From: Pleurocapsa sp. PCC 7319
Lineage (GTDB): Bacteria; Cyanobacteriota; Cyanobacteriia; Cyanobacteriales; Xenococcaceae
Length of the DNA: 64,000 nucleotides
Reading direction: 5' to 3'
NCBI RefSeq assembly: GCF_000332195.1
Contig: NZ_KB235922.1
Location: 5,243,322 to 5,307,321, forward strand
Made by a program: the position numbers and the translations under genes. The notes under the pieces are model-generated. The model did no database searches. It saw only the letters and a program-made list of their open reading frames with translations, and was not told the DNA's origin. Shown piece after piece: positions 38,840 through 47,712 of this stretch. Within the stretch, counting starts at the first letter, position 1. The number at the start of each line of letters is the position of its first letter.

Positions 38840-40033
38840 TTAATAGGAAATCTCGGAGAGTGACATAAGAGTGTTAACAATCTCCTGATAAGAACAGATA
38901 AGTTGACTAACAATTCCCTTCCAAGCGTATTTGTCATTAGCTAGTACCATTGCATTTTTCCCTAAGCGCGATCGCATTGCTTCGGAATTTAATAATTGAG
39001 TAATTGCATTGGTTAATCCTGCTTCATCTTCAATGATTATTCCTGCATCAGCTGTTGCTATTTCTGGTGCTATTTGTACTCCTGGGGTAATAATTACGGG
39101 TAATCCTGCTACCATAGCTTCAGCCACGGCAATACCGAAGTTTTCGGAATAGGATGGGAGAACAAATATATCTGAACCTTGCAAGAGAAGATGTTTATTT
39201 CTACCTGTTATGAACCCAGTAAAAGTAATATGGTTGGTTAATTGATGTTTGTGGACTAACTTTTGAAGATAATTGAGATAATCAGCTTCTCCAGAGCCAG
39301 CCATAATTAAATGGAAATTGTTATTTTGAGCGACTATTTTATTAAGGGAATTAATTAAAAGATTAGGACGTTTTTTATAATGAAGACGGGATAAAAAGAG
39401 AATAATTAGTTTTTCTTGCGGGATATTGTATAGATTATGTAATTCTGCGCTAGCTGATGATATTTGTTCTGGGGGGTCTACTCCTAAAGGAAGAGTAATA
39501 GTAGGTGTTTTGATCCCGAACTTCTTTAAATCTTCAACTTCTTCCAAAGTCGTGCAATGAATAGCCGCAGCTTGGTTCAAATTATGGCGTTCAATAATGG
39601 CTGTGTAGAATTGCTTTTTTAAAGAACTTTGCTTTAATGCCCAGGAGCTTAATTGTCCTTGAGTACGTACAGTGTAGGGGACCTTTTGACAACGGGCGAT
39701 CGCACCAGCACAGGTAGAAGCGTAAGAAAATAGATAATGGTTATCTAGGATGTCGTAGCGATCAATATTTTGCCAAAGCCATCTAGTTAAGGCAGAAGAA
39801 AAGATATATTCTTTGAAGGGATGAGGAAAGGCTGGCAAAAACCAAACGGGAACATCCTGATACTCTACACATTGGTTGAGAGGAACATCTAGTAGTTTTG
39901 TTTCATCGTAGTTGGTCGTGACAATTTCGGCATCGATTCCTTGATGTCTCAGGGATTTGACAATTTGTAGAGCTACTTGAGTTGGACCACCTAAAGTAGG
40001 GCTAAGGGAGGGAATAACGTGAAGCACTTTCAT
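38840..40033 (-). CDS. Glycosyltransferase family 4
   Basis: This 397-aa GT-B enzyme has an N-terminal donor-independent half starting MKVLHVIPSLSPTLGGPTQ, with the GG loop. In the C-terminal half, LLQGSDIFVLPSYSENFGIAVAEAMVAGLPVI carries the EX7E motif that binds the nucleotide sugar. It is last in the minus-strand polysaccharide cluster, 34 bp after the previous gene, a gap partly made of the dispersed repeat. Sugar specificity is unknown. Confidence 0.88.
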   Translation of the reverse strand: MKVLHVIPSLSPTLGGPTQVALQIVKSLRHQGIDAEIVTTNYDETKLLDVPLNQCVEYQDVPVWFLPAFPHPFKEYIFSSALTRWLWQNIDRYDILDNHYLFSYASTCAGAIARCQKVPYTVRTQGQLSSWALKQSSLKKQFYTAIIERHNLNQAAAIHCTTLEEVEDLKKFGIKTPTITLPLGVDPPEQISSASAELHNLYNIPQEKLIILFLSRLHYKKRPNLLINSLNKIVAQNNNFHLIMAGSGEADYLNYLQKLVHKHQLTNHITFTGFITGRNKHLLLQGSDIFVLPSYSENFGIAVAEAMVAGLPVIITPGVQIAPEIATADAGIIIEDEAGLTNAITQLLNSEAMRSRLGKNAMVLANDKYAWKGIVSQLICSYQEIVNTLMSLSEISY

Positions 40034-40042
40034 TTAACTAAA

Positions 40043-40135
40043 ACTATCTTTGAAAAACCAAATTTTTCTACTGGGGGAACTTTCCCCCAGACCCCCTGGC
40101 GGGGACGTTACGACCTCCCCGCACCCCTGCCGTAA
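40043..40135 (+). repeat. Dispersed double-hairpin repeat, copy 3
   Basis: The hairpins are at 40071-40090 (ctggggg/cccccag) and 40099-40122 (gcgggga/tccccgc). The unit overlaps the 3' end of the glycosyltransferase at 40068-41270 and supplies its last residues and stop codon. Confidence 0.8.
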
Positions 40136-41270
40136 AAGTTATTTGAATGTTATTCTGCTTTGGAGAATTATCTATATAGAATTCCTTAATGGTTTCTGTT
40201 GCTGCTTGTTGAAATCTTTGTACTCCATGTTCTAAGGAGTGTTCTAGGGCGCGATCGCTTGCAGCTTGAGAATAGTTGGCTAACTCTGAAGGGGAGAGGG
40301 TTACAGCTTGATACATAGCCTGATATAAAGACTCTGAATCATTGGTATCAATCAGCCAGCCATTACTACCATCTTTGATTAGATCTATTGCTGCTCCTGT
40401 GCGCCTAGTACTGATTACAGGGAGACCTGCTGCAAGTCCTTCGGGGACTACCAAACCCCAACCATCGTATCGGGAAGGGACACAGAGGATATCGGCTTGT
40501 TGATAGTAATAAGGCAATTTATCCCAAGATTGAAAGCCAAAAAACTGTACTTGTTGATGATACTCAGTAAGTTTATGTTCTAAACTCCGTCGCAAATCCC
40601 CCTCTCCTAATAGATGTAACCTAATGTGTTTAAATTGCTCTGCTAATCGACAAAAAGCAGCTGCTAAAAGATCTACTCCCTTGCGTTTAATTAATGCCCC
40701 TGAGTATAAAAAGACTCTTTGGTTGCTGTTAGAGTTACTGACTGTGGTAGAAGAGTTAGGAAAACGGCTGAGATCGGAAAAATAGGGCAGATTAAAATAG
40801 GAACGGCGATCACCAAATTCTCGACGATATCCCTCTACGCCCCATGTTCCTACACCCCAAATTGCTACTGATGACTGATGTAATTTAGCTAACTTCCAGC
40901 GACGATATAACTTACCCAGTAATCCTGAATGTTTAAACCCCGGACGTTCTCCCCAAAAACACCAGGGTTTATTAAAGCTAATGCAGTGAGCAATTAAATT
41001 ACTAATACGGGGATGACGATAGTAGTTAAAAATAATTAAATCACTAGAGTCTATATTTTGTTCAAGCTGTTGATAATACTCAGGACAATCATTCAAAATT
41101 AAATAGTTATGCTTAATATTAAACTGTTGCCATTGACTTGCGATCGCCGCTTCACAACGAGCATATAGATAAGCAACCTGTAAGTTGAATTTACCTGATA
41201 AAGCGATCGCATTGAATAGCTCTACCTGATAGGGTGATGGTATGTAGGTCAGAACTAAAAGCTTAGGCAT
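40068..41270 (-). CDS. Glycosyltransferase family 4 with repeat-encoded C-terminus
   Basis: This 400-aa GT-B enzyme has VFLYSGALIKRKGVDLLAAAF, and YYQQADILCVPSRYDGWGLVVPEGLAAGLPVI with EX7E. The N-terminus (MPKLLVLTYIPSPYQVELFNAI) is typical of rhamnosyl- or acetylaminosugar transferases of EPS clusters. The last 19 residues (GVRGGRNVPARGSGGKFPQ) are encoded by the dispersed repeat, so the native C-terminus was lost or extended. Activity is probably retained, since the fold is complete before that point. Confidence 0.86.
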   Translation of the reverse strand: MPKLLVLTYIPSPYQVELFNAIALSGKFNLQVAYLYARCEAAIASQWQQFNIKHNYLILNDCPEYYQQLEQNIDSSDLIIFNYYRHPRISNLIAHCISFNKPWCFWGERPGFKHSGLLGKLYRRWKLAKLHQSSVAIWGVGTWGVEGYRREFGDRRSYFNLPYFSDLSRFPNSSTTVSNSNSNQRVFLYSGALIKRKGVDLLAAAFCRLAEQFKHIRLHLLGEGDLRRSLEHKLTEYHQQVQFFGFQSWDKLPYYYQQADILCVPSRYDGWGLVVPEGLAAGLPVISTRRTGAAIDLIKDGSNGWLIDTNDSESLYQAMYQAVTLSPSELANYSQAASDRALEHSLEHGVQRFQQAATETIKEFYIDNSPKQNNIQITFTAGVRGGRNVPARGSGGKFPQ

Positions 41271-41280
41271 TTTTATCGAA

Positions 41281-41310
41281 TCAGTAATCAGTAATCAGTA
41301 ATCAGTAATC
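41281..41310. repeat. Heptanucleotide array (TCAGTAA)n
   Basis: Four copies of the 7-bp unit lie between two EPS genes. The unit family is shared with 47691, 49828, 52828 and 60794. Confidence 0.85.
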
Positions 41311-41333
41311 ATTACTAACTGCTATTTGCTTTC

Positions 41334-42764
41334 TCATCCTTTTAAAATCTTCCTCTTCGGTAACATTAGCCAAGAAATTAGCATCCAAGCTAAAACTGCA
41401 TAACTCATCAGCACTAATTCCAACATGGAGCGAAATCCAGCAAAGAGAGCCATTGTACAGAGACTATAGACGATCGCACTGGCATTTTCCGTATTTTTGG
41501 TCAATAACTGACCGACCATCCTGGCGAATCCACCGTAAATTATTCCCCCAAAAAATATTCCAATCCACCCCGCGCAGATATACCAATCGCCAATTACCGT
41601 ATAGCTATAAGAAATTCCTTCAACACCTAAAGCAGAAGGTAAATCAAAACCAGGATCGACTGGTTTGTCGGGCCAAAAAACTCGCGGTATGGGTCGGACC
41701 AAGGTAAAAATTATTTGTTTTTCGTAAACGTAGGGGTAATATCTGGGCACCAAAGCTATGGTTTGAGCTAGACGAAGGAAATTATCGTCAATGTGCAAAT
41801 GTTTGTATTGAAATTCTGGATGCTCTTTTTGCAAGAGTGCCTGAAATCCGTCATTTCTGACCTCCAGCATCCATTGCATGATGCCCAAAACCATCGCCAC
41901 GCTAACTAAAGTAATAATAATTTGCTTGAGCTTGAGTTTTTGCTGCTCTAATACCCAACAAATAATTGCTGCACCTAACACCACTCCAATGATCCGACGA
42001 CCTCCTGCTTGAGCTAAAAAAGCAGTCATAATGACAGACAAGCTAATTGCCAAGATAACTCGAAAATCTAAACGACGACTCCTGACAATTAGCAAAGTAG
42101 TTAGCGTTGGTAATAAATAGCCAAAGTAGTCTAGGTGGTCAATAAAAGAACTCCAGCCACCTAAAGTTTCCCTAGCCCAAGGTGCTGACCAGCGATCGCT
42201 CCCTAAGTGAAAAAACATCAACATAGGGTTGAAATCACATGGATAGGCAAATTTAATTATGGCAATGCTAAAAAAGACCAGAATAAGACTAAAAATAAGA
42301 GTAGGATTCAACCGATGATCGGCAGCATTAGCTAAGGATGTAGGCATCGGCAACGGACGCATTAATGCAGCTAGCCACACTCCTGTAGTAAATAAACCGA
42401 TGCTTAAAAATGTGCCAGCGACAAAGCTATTAGGGAAATATTCCAAGGAATAGGCTTGTTGTAGTAAATCCAGTAGGAGCCAGTAAATAGGCGCAAGCAC
42501 TAAGACATGTTCAGTACGTAATAAAGTTCTGGGACTGCGGCAAGCAGCAGCAAAAGGGGCGATCGCAAGCCCTAGAGTCATTGCTAAAGCACAGGGAAAT
42601 AGAGCACTAGGAGCTGTAGTTTCTTCAGGAAGAATAAAAATGGCAATCAATGTGCCGACAATAGTACTTACTAAACCTAGTAGAGGATAGATAGGATATT
42701 CTTGTTTTAACCACCTTGAAGTTACGAGTTTAGGTATTTCTCTGGCAATATTTGAGGGAACCAT
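41334..42764 (-). CDS. Polysaccharide polymerase-like membrane protein (Wzy-like)
   Basis: This 476-aa protein has about 12 hydrophobic segments. The long loop after the eighth or ninth holds the arginine- and proline-rich RPIPRVFWPDKPVDPGFDLP, typical of O-antigen polymerases and ligases of oligosaccharide repeat units. It would join polysaccharide repeats on the outer face of the membrane. It sits in the same cluster as an ABC-type exporter, which normally does not need a Wzy polymerase. Family assignment is by topology and the RPIPR loop. Confidence 0.7.
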   Translation of the reverse strand: MVPSNIAREIPKLVTSRWLKQEYPIYPLLGLVSTIVGTLIAIFILPEETTAPSALFPCALAMTLGLAIAPFAAACRSPRTLLRTEHVLVLAPIYWLLLDLLQQAYSLEYFPNSFVAGTFLSIGLFTTGVWLAALMRPLPMPTSLANAADHRLNPTLIFSLILVFFSIAIIKFAYPCDFNPMLMFFHLGSDRWSAPWARETLGGWSSFIDHLDYFGYLLPTLTTLLIVRSRRLDFRVILAISLSVIMTAFLAQAGGRRIIGVVLGAAIICWVLEQQKLKLKQIIITLVSVAMVLGIMQWMLEVRNDGFQALLQKEHPEFQYKHLHIDDNFLRLAQTIALVPRYYPYVYEKQIIFTLVRPIPRVFWPDKPVDPGFDLPSALGVEGISYSYTVIGDWYICAGWIGIFFGGIIYGGFARMVGQLLTKNTENASAIVYSLCTMALFAGFRSMLELVLMSYAVLAWMLISWLMLPKRKILKG

Positions 42765-42795
42765 TGAGGAAGTAATAAGTAATAAGTAATATCTA

Positions 42796-44037
42796 TTAGT
42801 AGTGAATTAGAGGTTTACCATGAAATTTAGTATTATTTAGAACCTGGAGTTCATGAGCTAATTGGGACAAATTAAATGTAGATAATATTTGATGTGATGC
42901 TTGAGAAAATTTGGCTAATTGTTGAGGATGATAAAGACAATATTTTAGGACTTTAGCGATCTCCACTCCACTAACATTTGGCAATATTAACCCATTAATT
43001 CCATCTTTGACTACAGCTCCACAAAATTGAGAAGTTATTAAAGGTAATTTCCAAGCTTGAGCTTCCAATTGAGTTATGCCAAAACCATCAGAAAGAGTGG
43101 GGAATAAAAATACATCTGTTTGCTGGTAATAGTAGTCAGTTTTGCTCCGAGATACTGCTCCCAGCCATTTAATTTGAGGATGTTTTTTAAATGTTCGCGG
43201 TACGTCAATTTTAACTTGACCAACAAACCAAAATTCAATTGGTTGATTAGACAACAAATTGATAGACTCTAAGATAGCGTGAATACCTTTACGCACAATT
43301 ATTTGTCCCAGAAATAAAACTTTTAAGGGACGTTGATCGGAGAAATTTTGAGGATAAGTTCTGGAAAAATCTGGTGCCGTTACAGGTGCTTGATAAGCTA
43401 AGGGAATAACTTTGATTTTATGGCTAGCAATACCAGTTTTTTGTAGTGCTTGGCTAGACCAAGGGGAGTTGACAACAATTTTGTCAGCCAAAGCACATTC
43501 TTGTCGCCAATCCGTCCAGTACTGTAAAGGTGCTAAGTGTAAACTAGATTTATAAAAGGGAAATTTACGTATTTCTCTGGATACTAGTTTTTCTTCGATA
43601 ATACCTGGATCTATTTGACCTAAAACTGTCTTCCATCCTTGAGACTTGGCATATTTAAATAGCTCAAGTGCGGCATAACTATAGGCAAATAAAGTAATAT
43701 TTTTATTAGATAATTTAGATAATACTTGAATAACTTGTTCTTGCCACCAAGTATTACGAGCAATTATTTGATCCCAACTATTCTTTCTGTTAATAGCATG
43801 GTAAAACTCCCAAGTAATTGAAGAATAATTAAAAGTTTTGATAGAAGCATTGTTTAATTCAGGATGATATCTTGCCCGTAAATTGGTTAATAAAAACCTG
43901 GGTAATAAATTTAGAGCATAATCATCATACACCCAAGCATCTGTAATTAGATGTTTAAGTCTTCCTTGATTGTGTAAAGCTCTAGGAATAGCATAATGCT
44001 CTCTTGCTCCTAATTGACAACAAATCCAGTTATTCAT
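42796..44037 (-). CDS. Glycosyltransferase family 4
   Basis: This 413-aa GT-B enzyme has LKVLFLGQIIVRKGIHAILESI, and YQQTDVFLFPTLSDGFGITQLEAQAWKLPLI with EX7E. The true start is the ATG at 44037 (MNNWICCQLGAREHYA). The frame is open for 28 further codons only because the upstream heptanucleotide array has no stop on this strand, giving a repetitive LLITHYS leader. That leader has no homology value, although translation from it cannot be excluded. It lies downstream of a GT2 gene in the cluster. Confidence 0.85.
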   Translation of the reverse strand: MNNWICCQLGAREHYAIPRALHNQGRLKHLITDAWVYDDYALNLLPRFLLTNLRARYHPELNNASIKTFNYSSITWEFYHAINRKNSWDQIIARNTWWQEQVIQVLSKLSNKNITLFAYSYAALELFKYAKSQGWKTVLGQIDPGIIEEKLVSREIRKFPFYKSSLHLAPLQYWTDWRQECALADKIVVNSPWSSQALQKTGIASHKIKVIPLAYQAPVTAPDFSRTYPQNFSDQRPLKVLFLGQIIVRKGIHAILESINLLSNQPIEFWFVGQVKIDVPRTFKKHPQIKWLGAVSRSKTDYYYQQTDVFLFPTLSDGFGITQLEAQAWKLPLITSQFCGAVVKDGINGLILPNVSGVEIAKVLKYCLYHPQQLAKFSQASHQILSTFNLSQLAHELQVLNNTKFHGKPLIHY

Positions 44038-44038
44038 A

Positions 44039-44116
44039 AGTAATGAGTAATGAGTAATGAGTAATGAGTAATGAGTAATGAGTAATGAGTAATGAGTAAT
44101 GAGTAATGAGTAATGA
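44039..44116. repeat. Heptanucleotide array (TAATGAG)n, about 11 copies
   Basis: Ten perfect copies plus a partial one lie directly upstream of a glycosyltransferase start. On the minus strand it reads TTACTCA, which has no stop in any frame. Confidence 0.92.
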
Positions 44117-44152
44117 AACAATTGATAATTTAATTGTGAAGAGAAAGATTTA

Positions 44153-45028
44153 TTAGCTATAGGGGAGATTTTGCCATTCTTTAAAAAAGAATAAAGTCAT
44201 AGTCTGACGATAATTTTGTAGTTTAAATATATCAATTAACCCCGCTATTTCTCCTTGAATTACTCCTAATCTTTTGATTTTAAAAGAAAGAAATAGTCGT
44301 GATATCAATGTCCTAATTTGTTTAAGTACTTTTAATCTTTGGGGAACATACCAATCGTTCCATAAAACATTATTTCGGGAACCATAATAATCCATCCGCC
44401 ACCAATTACGACCTCGATTAGAAGCCGTATGGTGAATTAAAAAGTCAGGGAAATGATAGCAGTGTAAGCCTTGTTGAAAAGCTCTAGCAGCTATTTCCAT
44501 TTCTTCTCCTTGATGGATTAATTCTTCTCGATAACCACCTAACTGTAAAAAGCGATCGCAATGTAATAAATGACCACAACCTACAAAGGCTCGAACTTGG
44601 TAGGGTTGTTGCTGGGTAGAACTGTTTTCATATTTTTTTTGTATTGGATTATAAATAGGAAAACTCAGACATAGTAAATCTTCACGATTCTCTGCAAATT
44701 TAACCGCAGCTTTTAAAGAGCCTGAAACTGGATAAGAATCATCATCAAAGCTGAGATAGTATTTGGTTGGGATTGCTTTAGCTATTTGGTTGCGCCGTAC
44801 AATCAAGCCTTCGGAAGTGGAATACTTTTGGAATTGAAGATTATGAAATGGAAGTTCCTCCAGGTCAAAAGGACAGGGAATTTCTGAGCCATCATCGATA
44901 ATCAAGATAGTAAGAGATTCTAAACCTGCCTCAACAATTTTAGTTAGCCCAACTCGTAGATCTTCCCAGCGATTTTGGGTAGTAATACCAATGGAGACTA
45001 AATTTTCGAGCTTTATATCATTCTTCAT
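44153..45028 (-). CDS. Glycosyltransferase family 2
   Basis: This 291-aa GT-A enzyme has VSIGITTQNRWEDL at the N-terminus, LTILIIDDGSEIP for the first acidic motif, and YYLSFDDDSYP as the DXD that binds metal and the sugar nucleotide. HQGEEMEIAARAFQQG carries the ED-type catalytic base. The ATG at 45028 is preferred over an upstream TTG (45043). It is adjacent to the acetyltransferase gene, whose stop lies 9 bp upstream of this ATG. Confidence 0.86.
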   Translation of the reverse strand: MKNDIKLENLVSIGITTQNRWEDLRVGLTKIVEAGLESLTILIIDDGSEIPCPFDLEELPFHNLQFQKYSTSEGLIVRRNQIAKAIPTKYYLSFDDDSYPVSGSLKAAVKFAENREDLLCLSFPIYNPIQKKYENSSTQQQPYQVRAFVGCGHLLHCDRFLQLGGYREELIHQGEEMEIAARAFQQGLHCYHFPDFLIHHTASNRGRNWWRMDYYGSRNNVLWNDWYVPQRLKVLKQIRTLISRLFLSFKIKRLGVIQGEIAGLIDIFKLQNYRQTMTLFFFKEWQNLPYS

Positions 45029-45036
45029 GATTATCG

Positions 45037-45624
45037 CTAGCAAGTAACTGTGGGTAATTCTTTAGACTTAATAACTTGGGCAGGAACGCCAACAGCGATC
45101 GCCCCTGCGGGAATATCTTTGGTGACTACACTTCCCGCACCAATTACTGCATCATCGCCAATATGTACGCCTTTGAGAACAGTCACATTTGCCCCCAACC
45201 AAACGCGATCGCCAATTTTAGTTTTGTTGGCAATCATTGGTTGCTGTAAAGGAGGAAGTTGAATATCTAAACCATGATCGTGATCGGTGATATAGCAATT
45301 AGGACCAACAGCGCAATCGTGTCCCAGGGTAACTGACAAAATGGCATCAATAAAAGTATGGCGATTGAGATAGGTATTTGCGCCAATCAAGATTTTGGGA
45401 TGGGTTAAGGCTTCGCCGCTACAAAGTAAAGTGACACCTCGATCTAGAGCACAGTTTGCTTCAATCTCAATATCTGAGTAATTACGGGGAATCTCCACCT
45501 GACGTAGCCAAACATAACCATTGAGTTTCACTCCCAAAAAACGATAGTAAATATTACGCCAGCGACTTTTAAGTCCTTCTATCAAACTAATAAACTGAAC
45601 AACAAGCGTTCCCATTTCCTTCAT
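45037..45624 (-). CDS. Hexapeptide-repeat acyltransferase (WcaF/LbH type)
   Basis: This 195-aa left-handed beta-helix protein has hexad repeats through residues 60-185 (IGDRVWLGANVTVLKGVHIGDDAVIGAGSVVTKDIPAGAIAVGVPAQVI). NCYITDHDHGLD holds the histidine expected to activate the acceptor hydroxyl. It probably O-acetylates a sugar of the exopolysaccharide using acetyl-CoA. It lies between two GT2 genes. Confidence 0.9.
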   Translation of the reverse strand: MKEMGTLVVQFISLIEGLKSRWRNIYYRFLGVKLNGYVWLRQVEIPRNYSDIEIEANCALDRGVTLLCSGEALTHPKILIGANTYLNRHTFIDAILSVTLGHDCAVGPNCYITDHDHGLDIQLPPLQQPMIANKTKIGDRVWLGANVTVLKGVHIGDDAVIGAGSVVTKDIPAGAIAVGVPAQVIKSKELPTVTC

Positions 45625-45630
45625 TACTTA

Positions 45631-46593
45631 TTACTTATTAGCCGCCCCAGGCTCTAATGTCTCGTAGTCCGAATTGATAATCTCGGCGATCGCTATTATT
45701 TTTCCCCAGAGTATTGCAGGTAGATTTAACCAACCTCTCAAAGAGATTAAAGATGTAGCAATACCAAATAATTGCAAAATTGTTAGCTTGAAATAATCTT
45801 GTAGTGTCGCTCGATTTAAAACTGTCGTCATCACGTAATGACGATTGACTAAATCCATTTTGGCTAAAACCCCAGGGTTATTTTTATCCTCACCTGGTTG
45901 ACTGTCGTGAAATATTCTTGCGGTTCTGGCATTGGCAAGCTTCCATCTCTTACCTACAGTCAATGACAAAGAAAGATCTTCCATTAAGGAATAGCCTATA
46001 AAAACGGGAGGAAATAATGGCTCTGGTAATGCTTCGCGTCGATAGAGTGTGCATCCACTATTCAACCACTCTACAGTAACGACTTCAGGTAGCTCGGGAT
46101 TATCTTCCGGTAACAAGTTCAAACCTGGACCAATACATTTTCCCGCGTAACTATTTTCACAACGACCGTGTAATAGACGGAATAAAATACTAGTAATTTT
46201 GCCTGGAGGTAAATATTTTTGATTAGTAATCATGGCATTAACTCCCCCCAATTTTGAGTCACTTTGTAAGGCTTGCCAGAGTTTTGCCAGGCAATCTGGT
46301 TCTAAAATAATGTCATCATCAAGTAACCAAATATGGTTTTGGGTAGCATAAGCCAGAGCTTGATTGCGTTGAGTTGCAGCACCGATGGCGGTTGCTGGAT
46401 GATAAATAACCTTTGATGTCAAATTAGAAATTTCACTACTACATAATTGCTCGGTGGCATCATTATCTGAACCATCTGCAATAATTATTTCTTGAGGTTG
46501 CAAGGTTTGTTTTGCCATGCTGTTAAGCATCCTGGTAAGAGGATGACTACGGTTTCTGGTTGCAACTATGGCAGAGACGGGTAGGAAGTGCAT
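45631..46593 (-). CDS. Glycosyltransferase family 2
   Basis: This 320-aa protein has the GT-A motifs VSAIVATRNRSHPLTRML, EIIIADGSDNDATE and HIWLLDDDIILEPD (DDD metal site). GYSLMEDLSLSLTVGKRWK carries the ED motif. A C-terminal hydrophobic stretch (ILQLFGIATSLISLRGW) suggests membrane association. It is six bases from the acetyltransferase gene, so the two are surely co-transcribed. Confidence 0.88.
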   Translation of the reverse strand: MHFLPVSAIVATRNRSHPLTRMLNSMAKQTLQPQEIIIADGSDNDATEQLCSSEISNLTSKVIYHPATAIGAATQRNQALAYATQNHIWLLDDDIILEPDCLAKLWQALQSDSKLGGVNAMITNQKYLPPGKITSILFRLLHGRCENSYAGKCIGPGLNLLPEDNPELPEVVTVEWLNSGCTLYRREALPEPLFPPVFIGYSLMEDLSLSLTVGKRWKLANARTARIFHDSQPGEDKNNPGVLAKMDLVNRHYVMTTVLNRATLQDYFKLTILQLFGIATSLISLRGWLNLPAILWGKIIAIAEIINSDYETLEPGAANK

Positions 46594-46623
46594 TATTTAG
46601 ATCAAAGATTTAGATCAAAGTAA

Positions 46624-47646
46624 TCAATTGAGTATGAGTTGACGTTTGAGTTGAGCTAAATTTTCAGCAAGATTGAAGCCCAGAACCTGGTAAAGCAGTC
46701 GATATATTCTCGGTGCATAATTGCCTGAAGGAATAAAATTAATTTCTGTCTGGCGAATTTGATTAATAATAGCTTTTGCCCAATGTTTATCGGTCAACCA
46801 AATAATCCTGGCGCATTCAAATCGCGCTTGGTTAATAGCATCTTGTCTTGGTTCAGATAACTGCTGAGTTGTTCTAAGATATTCTTCTATTTGGTCAATT
46901 ATTTCTAATCTTCGGTGATAAGTTTCAGCCTTATTAGTTTTACAAACGGTAAATTCACTCCACTGTCGATATACTGAACCCGCTTGTCCAAAATAACTAA
47001 ATTTTCTACCTCCTTGAAGTAAACGCAGATATAGTTCATGCTCCTGACAACAGGGTTGATCTTCCTTCCAACCACCCACATCAACAATTGCTTCCTTGCG
47101 CCAGAGGGGGCTTCCTGTTTGGGGCAGATACCATCGAGCCAAAAGTATCCAGGGATCGTGAGGTTCGGGGATAGGTAATATTTCCTGAGCGATCGCATCT
47201 GCTGATTCCAGATTAAGAACTTTAGGTAAAGCCAACAAATTTGGTTCTCGCTCTTTCAATATTGATTCGACTATGCGGTTATGATGTTGCAGGATAATAG
47301 GGCTAAAGACAACATCAGCATCAACATTTTGCTGCAAAAACTTTACTTGATGGGCAATCTTGTTTGGAAGCAAATAATCATCCGAATCTAAGTATTGCAA
47401 CCACTCTCCATTACTCATTTCTAATAACCGATTGCGTGTAGGATTTCCTCCTCGATTGATACTAGTTTCCCAATAAATGTAATCATCAAAAGTTTTAATA
47501 ACCTCTAAACTATTATCAGTTGAGCCATCGTCAACTACTATGACTTCAGTATTGTCATAAGCCTGGTTGAGCGCACTGGTAATGGCTTGTTCGATCCACC
47601 TTTCGGCGTTGTGACAAGGAATAAGGACACTAACTAAAGGATTCAT
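46624..47646 (-). CDS. Glycosyltransferase family 2
   Basis: This 340-aa GT-A enzyme has VSVLIPCHNAERWIEQAI, TEVIVVDDGSTDNSLEVI and EWLQYLDSDDYLLPNKI (DXD-like SDD). CCQEHELYLRLLQGG gives the catalytic acidic residue. It is a complete single-domain transferase in the EPS cluster; donor and acceptor are unknown. Confidence 0.88.
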   Translation of the reverse strand: MNPLVSVLIPCHNAERWIEQAITSALNQAYDNTEVIVVDDGSTDNSLEVIKTFDDYIYWETSINRGGNPTRNRLLEMSNGEWLQYLDSDDYLLPNKIAHQVKFLQQNVDADVVFSPIILQHHNRIVESILKEREPNLLALPKVLNLESADAIAQEILPIPEPHDPWILLARWYLPQTGSPLWRKEAIVDVGGWKEDQPCCQEHELYLRLLQGGRKFSYFGQAGSVYRQWSEFTVCKTNKAETYHRRLEIIDQIEEYLRTTQQLSEPRQDAINQARFECARIIWLTDKHWAKAIINQIRQTEINFIPSGNYAPRIYRLLYQVLGFNLAENLAQLKRQLILN

Positions 47647-47690
47647 GGGATGAAATGAGAGTAGAGCAGACGTGGGTTTGAAAAAAATAA

Positions 47691-47712
47691 TCAGTAATCA
47701 GTAATCAGTAAT
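47691..47712. repeat. Heptanucleotide array (TCAGTAA)n
   Basis: Three copies lie here. The stop codon of the next glycosyltransferase (47705-47707) is inside the array. Confidence 0.85.

Noticed and set aside
44039-44116. Heptamer arrays considered as CRISPR
   Set aside because: The units are 7 bp with no spacers, so these are simple tandem repeats.
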